A stretch of 64,000 nucleotides of DNA from NCBI GenBank assembly GCA_964570325.1, contig CAZMXS010000003.1, forward strand, positions 62,001 through 126,000. The letters run 5' to 3'. The DNA is from CAZMXS01 sp964570325. Lineage in GTDB: Bacteria; Verrucomicrobiota; Kiritimatiellia; CAIQIC01; CAZMXS01. Positions within the stretch are counted from its first letter, which is position 1; each line of letters begins with the position of its first letter. Position numbers and translations under genes: made by a program. Below are positions 1-7,893 of this stretch, piece by piece. Below the pieces are notes generated by a model. The model searched no databases and was not told the DNA's origin. It saw only the letters and a program-made list of their open reading frames with translations.

Positions 1-948
1 AACGCTCCAGGTTTCACCGTTGATGAACAACTCCCACGGGGCCATCTGACGATAGCCGTCGGACGCGCCGGCAGCCGACCAGCCCCAGACATCGGCGCCG
101 ATCATGTCATAGCGCGCCGGGTCGGCCGCGTGCAGATCAATCGCGCGCTGCCGCTGGTACAGGATACTGTCGCGCGCGACGTCGGCATGGTTGAAGCCGC
201 GCTCATCGGTGCGGAACCGGAAATCAACCCAGCAATGCGGGTACTGCCAGAAATAGAGCTGGAGCTGGCGCGGCCATGGCACCGTGTAGGAGTTCCACAT
301 GGTCCTGGCGTCGGCGCCTTTGGCAAAGGCGGGAGCGGCGGCCGATTCGATCACTGCCAGCAGGTTCTCGCTGTACCCGAAGTCGTAATCACTGTTGGGC
401 CGCCACGACCAAGTGGTCTCCGCATAGAGCCGCTGGGCCAGTTCGGCGACCTCGGTGCCCTTGAAATACTCGGCGACAAAGATGCAGCCGGCAACGAACA
501 GCGAGTGATCAAGCAAGGACAACCCATCCGGCGAGTTCTGTTTGCCGTCGGCGATATTGTACCAATGATAGGTCCAGCCATTGACACGCTTGAGCACATC
601 GGGATCGGCGGAGAGCTGCCCGGTGTAACCGCGCAATTGCAACAACGCCTGCTCATAAGCGTTGGAGAAGGAAATCCAGCCGCGATAGTGACCGAGGGCG
701 ATCGCGGTCAGCTCGAATCCCGTCCCGGCGACGCTGCTGACCGTCGGGTAATTGTTGCTGGTGTCGTAGTAGACCGAATCGGCAATCAGTTTGTAAGGGC
801 CGTGCCGCTCAATCTGAAAGAAGCGGAGATTCGACCATTCGATACTCTGAAGGAACTCCCAATCATTGGTGGTCAAAGCCGACGCCGCGCCAGCCCAAGC
901 CAACGCCAATAGCCATCCATGTCGGCGAATCATTCCGGGAAAGTCCAT
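1..948 (-). CDS. Secreted glucoamylase-like (GH144/PF10091-type) glucanase, 3' end outside window
   Basis: The frame is open from an ATG at 948 to the window edge (316 codons seen), so the C-terminus is missing. The first 24 residues form a signal peptide (MIRRHGWLLALAWAGAASA) with cleavage likely before LTTND, so the enzyme should be exported. The segments ATGFELTAIALGHYRGWIS-like, GWTYHWYNIADG, SLLDHSLFVAGCIFVAEYF, HCWVDFRFRTDERGF and DVWGWSAAGASDGY follow the order of the glycoamylase-like domain found in beta-1,2-glucanases (GH144) and in cyclic-glucan enzymes. Substrate is therefore probably a beta-glucan, but the exact linkage cannot be read from the sequence. The long plus-strand frame across the same bases is a shadow. 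It is divergent from rpoN across a 267-bp gap. Confidence 0.8.
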   Translation of the reverse strand, partial: MDFPGMIRRHGWLLALAWAGAASALTTNDWEFLQSIEWSNLRFFQIERHGPYKLIADSVYYDTSNNYPTVSSVAGTGFELTAIALGHYRGWISFSNAYEQALLQLRGYTGQLSADPDVLKRVNGWTYHWYNIADGKQNSPDGLSLLDHSLFVAGCIFVAEYFKGTEVAELAQRLYAETTWSWRPNSDYDFGYSENLLAVIESAAAPAFAKGADARTMWNSYTVPWPRQLQLYFWQYPHCWVDFRFRTDERGFNHADVARDSILYQRQRAIDLHAADPARYDMIGADVWGWSAAGASDGYRQMAPWELFINGETWSV

Positions 949-1049
949 TGAGAACGCTCTCAAACGCATAATGTAATCAAGCGTGGCGGATTTGTTTAGG
1001 CGGGCCACGAAAAAAAGCGTCTGAGGACCTGAACGTGGCTGTCCCCCAA

Positions 1050-1105
1050 GCGGAAGCGAGCGGCTGATTCCATCACCAGCGTACCCACATGCGGAAGCGA
1101 GCGGC
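1050..1105. repeat. Two 15-bp direct repeats upstream of rpoN
   Basis: GCGGAAGCGAGCGGC occurs at 1050-1064 and again at 1091-1105, 41 bp apart start to start, in the divergent gap between the glucanase and rpoN. The pair could bind a regulator or be a chance or decayed duplication. A weak sigma-70-like pair lies nearer rpoN (TTGAGT 1163-1168, 17-bp spacer, TAACCT 1186-1191). Confidence 0.4.
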
Positions 1106-1215
1106 CTTTCTTCCAACCCAGCGAGCCATCTGAAATCACCTGCCAACTTTCTTTTTTCGCGCTTGAGTCGGTTTGCAACGATAGCTAACCTGACTCGTGT
1201 TCTGGGACTTGATGC

Positions 1216-2649
1216 ATGAACGCCACGCAAGGACTGACACAAACGCAGGACCAGCGATTGCAGATGATCCTGGCGCCGCAATTGCGCCAGTCACTGGAAC
1301 TGCTCCAGGTTCCGATCCTTGAATTGCGCTCTCTCGTTCAACAAGAGCTGCAAAAAAACCCCACACTGGAGGAAAAGCTCCCGGAAACGACCCCGGTCGA
1401 GGTGGAACCGGGCAGCAACGAGGCGGAGGATGACGCCAAAGCCATTGATTTCAAGGAAGAGTTCGAGGTGCTGGCCAAACTGGACGACGAGTGGAAGGAG
1501 TATTTCCATCAGAACCAGTCCGCCCGCTACTACTCGGCGGACGACGACGCCAAGCGCCAGTTTCTCCTGGATTCGATCACCCAACCGCCCACCCTGCAGG
1601 ATCACTTGCTCAACCAGCTTTCCCTGGCCGGCCTGAGCCCCGAAGAACATCAGATTGGCGAGCTGATCATCGGCAGCATCAACGACGACGGGTACCTGAC
1701 CACCCCCCTCGACGAACTGGTTCATTCAACCGGGTTTGAAGCCAGGAAGCTGCGGGACATGCTGGCGCTGATCCAGGAGTTCGATCCGATTGGCGTCGGG
1801 GCCGCCAATCTGCGTGAGTGCCTGCTGCTGCAGCTCCGCCGCCTCGGCAAGGAGGATTCCACCGCCGCGCATATCGTGCAGCATCACCTGGACGAACTCG
1901 GCGGGAAAAAATACGCACCGATCGCCAAGGCACTGCATCTGTCCCTGGAGGAAGTCCAGCAGGCCGCGCGTTTCATCGCCACGCTCGAACCGCGCCCCGG
2001 CCGCCTGTTCAGCGCCGAATCTCCGGCGTATATTCTCCCGGAAGTCGTGGTCCAGAAAGTCGGCGACGACTACGTCATTGTCATGAATCGCGACCAGATC
2101 CCGCACCTGCGGATCAGCAAGCACTATCGCCAGTTGATGGAGAGCCCGGAGACCGCGAACGAGGTCAAAAGCTATATCCGCGACAAGGTTCGGGCCGGCG
2201 CTTTCCTGATCAAAAGCATCGGGCAGCGGCAACAGACGATCTACCGGATCGCCGCCGAAATTGTCAAGGTCCAGCGCGACTTCTTCGAGCAGGGCGTCAC
2301 CGCGCTGCGCCCGCTGACCATGGCCGAAGTCGCCGGGGTGCTCGGCATTCACGAAACCACGGTCAGCCGGGCGATTGCCAACAAATACATGCAAACGCCG
2401 CGCGGCACTTTTGAGATGAAGTATTTCTTTACCCCGGGCCTGAAGACGGCTGACGGGAAAGACATCTCCAACAAGACAATCAAGGATACGATCTCTCAGA
2501 TGATCGCCAACGAGGATCCCGCGCACCCGCTTTCCGATCAGGACATGGTCGCCGGCCTCGCCGAATCAGGCATCAAGGTCGCGCGCCGCACCATCGCCAA
2601 GTATCGCGAGGAACTTCACATCCTGCCCTCGCATCTCCGCAAATCCTGA
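1216..2649 (+). CDS. rpoN: RNA polymerase sigma-54 factor
   Basis: A 477-aa sigma-54 of normal length. Region I (about residues 1-50) is glutamine- and leucine-rich (LRQSLELLQVPILELRSLVQQ), as needed for contact with bacterial enhancer-binding proteins. An acidic region II follows, then the core-binding domain and the HTH (MAEVAGVLGIHETTVSRAI). The C-terminal RpoN box ARRTIAKYREE starts near residue 456 and reads the -24 element. It directs core polymerase to GG/GC promoters that need an activator ATPase. The stop is 5 bp before the next gene, so rpoN probably heads an operon with two HDOD-type genes and a receiver. The usual rpoN neighbours (lptB, hpf, ptsN) are absent. Confidence 0.98.
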   Translation: MNATQGLTQTQDQRLQMILAPQLRQSLELLQVPILELRSLVQQELQKNPTLEEKLPETTPVEVEPGSNEAEDDAKAIDFKEEFEVLAKLDDEWKEYFHQNQSARYYSADDDAKRQFLLDSITQPPTLQDHLLNQLSLAGLSPEEHQIGELIIGSINDDGYLTTPLDELVHSTGFEARKLRDMLALIQEFDPIGVGAANLRECLLLQLRRLGKEDSTAAHIVQHHLDELGGKKYAPIAKALHLSLEEVQQAARFIATLEPRPGRLFSAESPAYILPEVVVQKVGDDYVIVMNRDQIPHLRISKHYRQLMESPETANEVKSYIRDKVRAGAFLIKSIGQRQQTIYRIAAEIVKVQRDFFEQGVTALRPLTMAEVAGVLGIHETTVSRAIANKYMQTPRGTFEMKYFFTPGLKTADGKDISNKTIKDTISQMIANEDPAHPLSDQDMVAGLAESGIKVARRTIAKYREELHILPSHLRKS

Positions 2650-2654
2650 AGACC

Positions 2655-3026
2655 ATGCCATCCATTATCAAATCCATTGAAAGCCTGGCCCCGGGAATGA
2701 TCGTGGATCGCGAGGTTGAAGTCCGCGGCATGGTGTTGCTGAAGGCCGGTACGGCGCTGACCGACACCCACATCGCCCAGCTCAAGAAATGGCATGTTCT
2801 CAACGTGAGCATCGCCTCCGACAGCGCCCCCGGCGCGGCGGATGCCGGCGCCACGGCGTCGAACGCGGCGCCCAATGCTCCGGCGGGCGCCCCGGCCGCT
2901 TGCGCCCATCCGGACGCCCAGCAAGCCATCGCGCGCATCGAACAGCTTTTCTCGACCGCGGGCGACGACAAGCAGATGCAAATACTCAAGGCGGCCATGC
3001 TGCGCTACCTGGGGAGCCGCGCATGA
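2655..3026 (+). CDS. Small HDOD-partner protein (LxPGM...VLLKxG module)
   Basis: A 123-aa protein with no signal peptide. Residues 1-55 (LAPGMIVDREVEVRGMVLLKAG) match, position by position, the N-terminus of the fused HDOD protein at 23990 (LKPGMVLADDVIVHGRVLLKSG). An Ala/Pro-rich linker (about 57-85) follows, then a helical end (RIEQLF...DDKQMQILKAAMLRYL) also shared with that protein (RVERLF...DDRQLPLLKAPIMQYL). It overlaps the next gene by 4 bp (ATGA), so it is translationally coupled to the HDOD protein it presumably partners. The same N-terminal pattern occurs ahead of HD-GYP and HDOD domains in other bacteria, with no known catalytic role. Function inferred as a regulatory module. Confidence 0.75.
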   Translation: MPSIIKSIESLAPGMIVDREVEVRGMVLLKAGTALTDTHIAQLKKWHVLNVSIASDSAPGAADAGATASNAAPNAPAGAPAACAHPDAQQAIARIEQLFSTAGDDKQMQILKAAMLRYLGSRA

Positions 3027-3886
3027 TCTCGCCCGAGGAACTCCAGCAACGGGTCCTCAAGTCGCTGACGCGCGGCAAGGAGTTGGCCACGCTCTGGGGG
3101 GTCGTTCAGCGCGTCCGCGAACTGACCGCCGACCAGCGCGCCTCAGTCAAGGAACTGGTCAAGGTGATCAGCGCCGACCCGGTGCTGACTTCCAAGGTGC
3201 TGCGGCTGGTTAACTCGGCCGCGTACGGCTTCAGCGGGCGAATCGCGAACATTGACCAGGCCATTGTTATCCTCGGTTTTCGTCAGTTGCGCGACCTATG
3301 TCTGGGCATCACCGTCATCAAAGGCGCGCACGACGCCCAGTTGGTTTCCAACTTTGATCGCATCAGTCTTTGGAAACATTCGCTCGGCACCGCTGTGGGC
3401 ACCAAGCTGATCCAGGAGCGCCTGACCGGATCCAAGGCCGCCGACCTGTTCGTGGCAGGGCTGCTCTGCAATATCGGCCGGCTGATTCTGGACCAGAATT
3501 TCCCCAAGGAGTTTGCGGAAATCGTCAAGCTCTCACGCGAAAAAAACATCCGCATGCTGGATGCCGAGCGGCAGGTGCTCAACGTGACCCACGCCGACAT
3601 CGGCGGCTGGGCGGCGGCAACCTGGGGCCTTGACGACACGCTGGTCCGGTGCATCAAGGACCATCACGGTCCATCGGGCAACACCAACGCGGCCATCCTC
3701 AACCTGGCCTATGTTATGACCCAGATCAAGGGCATCGGTTGTCCGGGCGACCCCATCCTGACCCTCCTGATCCCCGGCGTGCTGGAAACACTGCGGATGG
3801 ACGAGGAGAAGCTGGTGGTGCTGATGCACGACCTGGACGCGGAGTTCAAGCTGATCGAACCGATGCTGGCGATCATGACGGAATAA
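3023..3886 (+). CDS. HDOD domain signalling protein
   Basis: A 287-aa cytoplasmic protein. The ATG at 3023 is chosen because it overlaps the upstream stop (ATGA) and the conserved HDOD core starts soon after. A longer open frame upstream is only the overprinted previous gene. The core contains SADPVLTSKVLRLVNSAAYG, the segment IDQAIVILGFRQLRDLCLG, LFVAGLLCNIGRLILDQ and DHHGPSGN. HDOD domains resemble HD phosphohydrolases but lack the metal site and usually act as non-catalytic scaffolds in stress, motility or c-di-GMP signalling. It is a close homologue of the second half of the protein at 23990. The CheY-like gene follows after 26 bp, a likely partner. Confidence 0.9.
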   Translation: MISPEELQQRVLKSLTRGKELATLWGVVQRVRELTADQRASVKELVKVISADPVLTSKVLRLVNSAAYGFSGRIANIDQAIVILGFRQLRDLCLGITVIKGAHDAQLVSNFDRISLWKHSLGTAVGTKLIQERLTGSKAADLFVAGLLCNIGRLILDQNFPKEFAEIVKLSREKNIRMLDAERQVLNVTHADIGGWAAATWGLDDTLVRCIKDHHGPSGNTNAAILNLAYVMTQIKGIGCPGDPILTLLIPGVLETLRMDEEKLVVLMHDLDAEFKLIEPMLAIMTE

Positions 3887-3912
3887 CGTGGCGCAAACAG
3901 AGGCCCTTTATT

Positions 3913-4290
3913 ATGAGGAAGAAAGTACTGATCATAGACGACGACGATGTGCTCCGGGAATTGGTGGGGCGCCTCATGGAAATGCGCAAGGCCGACTTTG
4001 AATTGCTCAGCGCCGATACCTGCAAGAAAGGCATGGAGATCGCCCGCCGCCAGCAACCCGACGCCATTATCCTGGATATCATGCTCCCCGGCGAAAACGG
4101 CTGGGAGACCGCCGAGGCCCTCCAGCAGGATCCGCGGACGCGCGCGATCCCGATCATCATCGCCTCCGGCGCCGGTTCCGCGTTTGACGAGGATCCGCAC
4201 ATCGAACGGACCGTCATCGCCGCTTACATCCGCAAGCCCTACGACTTGGAAGAACTCGTGGCCACCATCAAGCGGGTGGTGAAGCAGTAA
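3913..4290 (+). CDS. Stand-alone CheY-like response regulator receiver
   Basis: A 125-aa single receiver domain. The acidic pocket is VLIIDDDD near the N-terminus. The phosphoacceptor Asp is about residue 55 in IILDIMLPGENGW. The switch Ser is in IIIASGAG and the invariant Lys in AAYIRKPYDLEEL. There is no output domain, so it must work by binding another protein. It lies last in the rpoN-HDOD run, which suggests it receives or passes phosphate to the HDOD module, though this is inference. The start is set at the ATG directly before RKKVLIID. The upstream extension of this frame is a shadow of the HDOD gene. Confidence 0.93.
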   Translation: MRKKVLIIDDDDVLRELVGRLMEMRKADFELLSADTCKKGMEIARRQQPDAIILDIMLPGENGWETAEALQQDPRTRAIPIIIASGAGSAFDEDPHIERTVIAAYIRKPYDLEELVATIKRVVKQ

Positions 4291-4372
4291 GCCGACGCCG
4301 TTTCCGAGCGCCCCGCGAAATCCCCAAATCGCCAATTGCGCGCCTCCCCCGCGCGTATTATTTTTATCGGGC

Positions 4373-7300
4373 ATGCATCCGGCCGCCATGCCGATCGCGG
4401 ACTTCCCGGCGCTGGCGCCCCTCTTCCAGGGCCCCGCCGCCATTTTCACCCCGGCGTTGCCGGGGGCGGCGCAGGCCTACCTGGCCTGGTCGCTACTGGC
4501 CCGCCATGGCCGCCCGCTGCTGTGGATCACCGACAGCGCGCGCGCGCTGGATCGGCTCCACCAAGACCTGGCCACCCTGGCGGGCGACCGCGCGGACTTG
4601 CTCGATCTCTATCCCGCCCGCGAATCGGGGCCGACCGCGCGCCGCGCCGGCGCCACTCCCAACCCCGACGTCACCGGCGACCGCCTGCGGACGCTCCAGC
4701 GCGCGCTCGATCCACGGCGTCCACCCGGCATCATCGCCACCTGCATCCAGGCGCTGCTGGAGTCCGCCCCTCCGCCCGACCGCCTGCGCGGGCAGGTCCG
4801 CGCGCTGCATCTGAACGCCGAACTGGACCTGCATGCGTTCGCCGCGGAACTGGAGCGCGACGCCGGCTACCGCTTCGGCCCGGAGGTGCTGGAAAAAGGG
4901 CAGGCGGCCCTGCGCGGCGGCCTGCTGGACATCTGGCCGCCCACGGAACCCTGGCCGCTGCGCCTGGAATTCTTCGGGTCAACGCTGGATTCCATCCGCG
5001 CCTTCGACCCCGTCGCGCAACGCTCGCGCGAGCCGCGGGACACCGCGTTGATCGTGCCGGCCGCCGAACCGACTGCCGCGGCTGGCGACCCGGACGCGAA
5101 CCATCCCTACCCCATCTTTGCCTGCCTGCCACCGGCCGCGGTGCGCATCTGGTCCGAGCCCGAAAGCATCCGCCACCATGCGGCAATGTGCCGCGAAATG
5201 CTGCCGCCGCGCGATCCGGCGCGCGAACAGGCCGACTATGATCGCCTGCGTCTCTGGCTCGAGCGCCACCGGCCCGCCGGAGACCTCGCCATCGGCCTGA
5301 CGATTGAGCAAACCGGCGCCGCCATAGACCTGGGCTTGCGCCCGTTCGAGGGTCTGCCGGCCATCCGCGGCGAGATCCTGCACCCCGACATGCTGGAAGC
5401 CGCCCGCGGCAAACTGGTCGAGAATCTATTACAGCAGGCCGCGGGCGAGCGACAGGTGTGGATCTACTTTAGCACGCCCGGCGCGCGCGAGCGCTTCCGG
5501 GAATCCTATCCGGCCGCTCCGCGGGACCCGGCCGGCCGGCTGCATCTGGAAGTCGGACCGCTCTCCGAAGGTTTTGTTTGCGACGCGGCCAACCTGACGG
5601 TCGTCGCTGAGTCGGACCTGTACGGCTTCCGCAAGCAGTTGCCGGGGCGTTACGAACTGCACGGCCGTCGCCCCGGCCCCGCGGACCTGCCCGGGGCGCG
5701 GATTGCGGACTGGACGGACATCCAGCCCGGTGAACTTGTCGTGCATGTCGAGCAGGGCATCGGCAAATACCTGGGCCTCTATGAAATCGAGTTCGACGGC
5801 CGCCAGCAGGAAGCGCTGGCCATCGAATACGCCGATCGGGCACGGCTTTATGTGCCGGTGGCGCAGGCCCACCTGCTCAGCCGTTACGTGGCCGTCGGTC
5901 GCCACCGGCCCGAACTGCACACCCTCGGCGGGACGCGCTGGGCGCGGGAAAAGGTCGCCGCCGAAAAGGCGGTCCATGACCTGGCCGGGGCAATGCTCGA
6001 AACCCAGGCCGCGCGCAACGCGCTACAAGGCCACGCCTTTCCTCCGGACACACCGTGGCAGGCCGAGTTCGAGGCCGCCTTCCCGTTCCAGGAAACGCCC
6101 GACCAACAGCGCGCGATTGAAGAGATCAAGCGCGACATGGAAAGCGCGCGCCCAATGGATCGCCTGATCTGCGGCGATGTCGGCTATGGCAAGACCGAAG
6201 TGGCCATGCGCGCCGCCTTCAAAGCCGTTATGGACGGGCGGCAGGTCGCCGTGCTCGTGCCAACCACCGTGCTGGCTCAACAACACTACGACACCTTCGC
6301 CGAGCGCATGGCCGCCTACCCCATCGCCATCGAAATGCTCAGCCGTTTTCGCACCCGCGCCGCGCAGGCGGCCATCCTGCGCCGCCTGGCGGAGGGCGCC
6401 GTGGATATTGTCATCGGCACCCACCGGCTGGTTCAGCGCGATGTCCGCTTCGCGGATCTCGGACTGGTAATCATTGACGAGGAGCAGCGTTTCGGCGTCG
6501 CGCACAAGGAGCGCCTGAAGCAGCTTCGCCAGCTCGTGGATGTGCTGACCCTGACCGCCACCCCCATCCCCCGCACGCTCTACATGAGCCTCACCGGCGC
6601 GCGCGACATGAGCACGATCCAGACGCCGCCGCAGGATCGGCTGCCGGTCGAGACGATCGTCGCGCAGAACACGGATGAAGTCGTGCGCGAGGCCGTCCTG
6701 CGCGAACTCAACCGCGGCGGCCAGGTGTTTTATCTGCACAACCGTGTCCAAACCATCGAGCTGGCGCGTGAGCGGTTGCGCCACGTCGTGCCCGAGGCCC
6801 GGGTCGAGGTCGGCCACGGCCAGATGTCCGAACACCGGCTGGCGGCGATCATGCATCGTTTCGTCCGCGCGGAGTTCGATGTGCTACTGTGCACGACCAT
6901 CATTGAAAGCGGCGTGGACATCCCCAACGTTAATACAATCCTGATTGACCGCGCCGACCGTTTTGGCATGGCGGACCTTTACCAATTGCGCGGACGCGTG
7001 GGGCGCTTCAAGCACCAAGCCTACGCCTACCTGCTCCTGCCGCGCCACGGGCGGCTGTTCGACACGGCGCGTCAGCGCATCGGCGCGATCAAGCGCTATT
7101 CGAGCCTCGGCGCCGGTTTCAAACTCGCGCTGCGCGACCTTGAAATCCGCGGAGCCGGCAACCTGCTCGGGGCGGAACAAAGCGGCCATATCGCCGCCGT
7201 CGGTTTCGACCTCTACTGCCAGTTGCTGAAGCGGACGATCGCCCGACTGCGCGGCGAGCAACCGCCGCCGTTGATTGACGTCAAGCTGCGGCTGGATTTC

Positions 7301-7687
7301 ATTGACCTGGCGCCTGGCGCAGCCGCGGACGCACCGACGGCCGTGTTGCCCATCGCCTACCTGGAGGACGAGAACCTGCGCGTCGGCGCCTACCGCAAAC
7401 TGGCCGCCGCCGCAACCGAGGCGGAGATTGACGAATTGGCCGCCGAATTCCGCGACCGATTCGGACCTGTGCCGGCGGCGGTTGATCGTCTGCTTAAAAT
7501 TGCTCGCCTGCGGATTATCGCAGCCGGCCGCGGCGTGCAGGCCATCGAGGTCGCGGGTGACAAAGTCATGATCACGCGGGGAGGCGAATTCGTCATGCGC
7601 GGCAACCATTTCCCGCGGCTCAAAGCCAAGGACGCTTCAGCCAAGCTGGACGAATTGATCCAGTTGGTGCGAACACTTGGGACTTAA
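4373..7687 (+). CDS. mfd: Transcription-repair coupling factor
   Basis: A 1104-aa Mfd, full length for the family. The UvrB-like N-terminal region has the surface for UvrA recruitment (residues about 1-400). The polymerase-interacting domain begins near residue 453 (ELVVHVEQGIGKYLGLYE). The translocase has Walker A GDVGYGKTE near residue 600, DEEQ near 701, TATPIPRTLYMSL, and motif VI in RGRVGR. The TRCF C-terminal domain follows. It removes stalled RNA polymerase from lesions and recruits excision repair. The start could also be the second Met (codon 6). An 82-bp gap separates it from the receiver gene, so it may or may not share that transcript. Confidence 0.97.
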   Translation: MHPAAMPIADFPALAPLFQGPAAIFTPALPGAAQAYLAWSLLARHGRPLLWITDSARALDRLHQDLATLAGDRADLLDLYPARESGPTARRAGATPNPDVTGDRLRTLQRALDPRRPPGIIATCIQALLESAPPPDRLRGQVRALHLNAELDLHAFAAELERDAGYRFGPEVLEKGQAALRGGLLDIWPPTEPWPLRLEFFGSTLDSIRAFDPVAQRSREPRDTALIVPAAEPTAAAGDPDANHPYPIFACLPPAAVRIWSEPESIRHHAAMCREMLPPRDPAREQADYDRLRLWLERHRPAGDLAIGLTIEQTGAAIDLGLRPFEGLPAIRGEILHPDMLEAARGKLVENLLQQAAGERQVWIYFSTPGARERFRESYPAAPRDPAGRLHLEVGPLSEGFVCDAANLTVVAESDLYGFRKQLPGRYELHGRRPGPADLPGARIADWTDIQPGELVVHVEQGIGKYLGLYEIEFDGRQQEALAIEYADRARLYVPVAQAHLLSRYVAVGRHRPELHTLGGTRWAREKVAAEKAVHDLAGAMLETQAARNALQGHAFPPDTPWQAEFEAAFPFQETPDQQRAIEEIKRDMESARPMDRLICGDVGYGKTEVAMRAAFKAVMDGRQVAVLVPTTVLAQQHYDTFAERMAAYPIAIEMLSRFRTRAAQAAILRRLAEGAVDIVIGTHRLVQRDVRFADLGLVIIDEEQRFGVAHKERLKQLRQLVDVLTLTATPIPRTLYMSLTGARDMSTIQTPPQDRLPVETIVAQNTDEVVREAVLRELNRGGQVFYLHNRVQTIELARERLRHVVPEARVEVGHGQMSEHRLAAIMHRFVRAEFDVLLCTTIIESGVDIPNVNTILIDRADRFGMADLYQLRGRVGRFKHQAYAYLLLPRHGRLFDTARQRIGAIKRYSSLGAGFKLALRDLEIRGAGNLLGAEQSGHIAAVGFDLYCQLLKRTIARLRGEQPPPLIDVKLRLDFIDLAPGAAADAPTAVLPIAYLEDENLRVGAYRKLAAAATEAEIDELAAEFRDRFGPVPAAVDRLLKIARLRIIAAGRGVQAIEVAGDKVMITRGGEFVMRGNHFPRLKAKDASAKLDELIQLVRTLGT

Positions 7688-7893
7688 GCGGCGTCAATTG
7701 CCTGTCTCCGGCTTATGATCGAACGGCCCATTTGAGATTCCTCGCCGTCCGGCTCCGCCGGTCTTCTTGGAATGACGGCCAGCCGATGTCTTCTTCCGCC
7801 CCATTCCGCTTTCCAGTTTCAGGTTCTCACATTCGGGTTTCAGGTTGCCTTTCGCCCCTCCGTCTTCACCCTTCATCCTTCCGCCTGCACCAT

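Noticed and set aside
130..912. 260-codon plus-strand frame over the glucanase
   Set aside because: It mirrors the real minus-strand gene, which has a signal peptide and clear family motifs; the plus frame has none.
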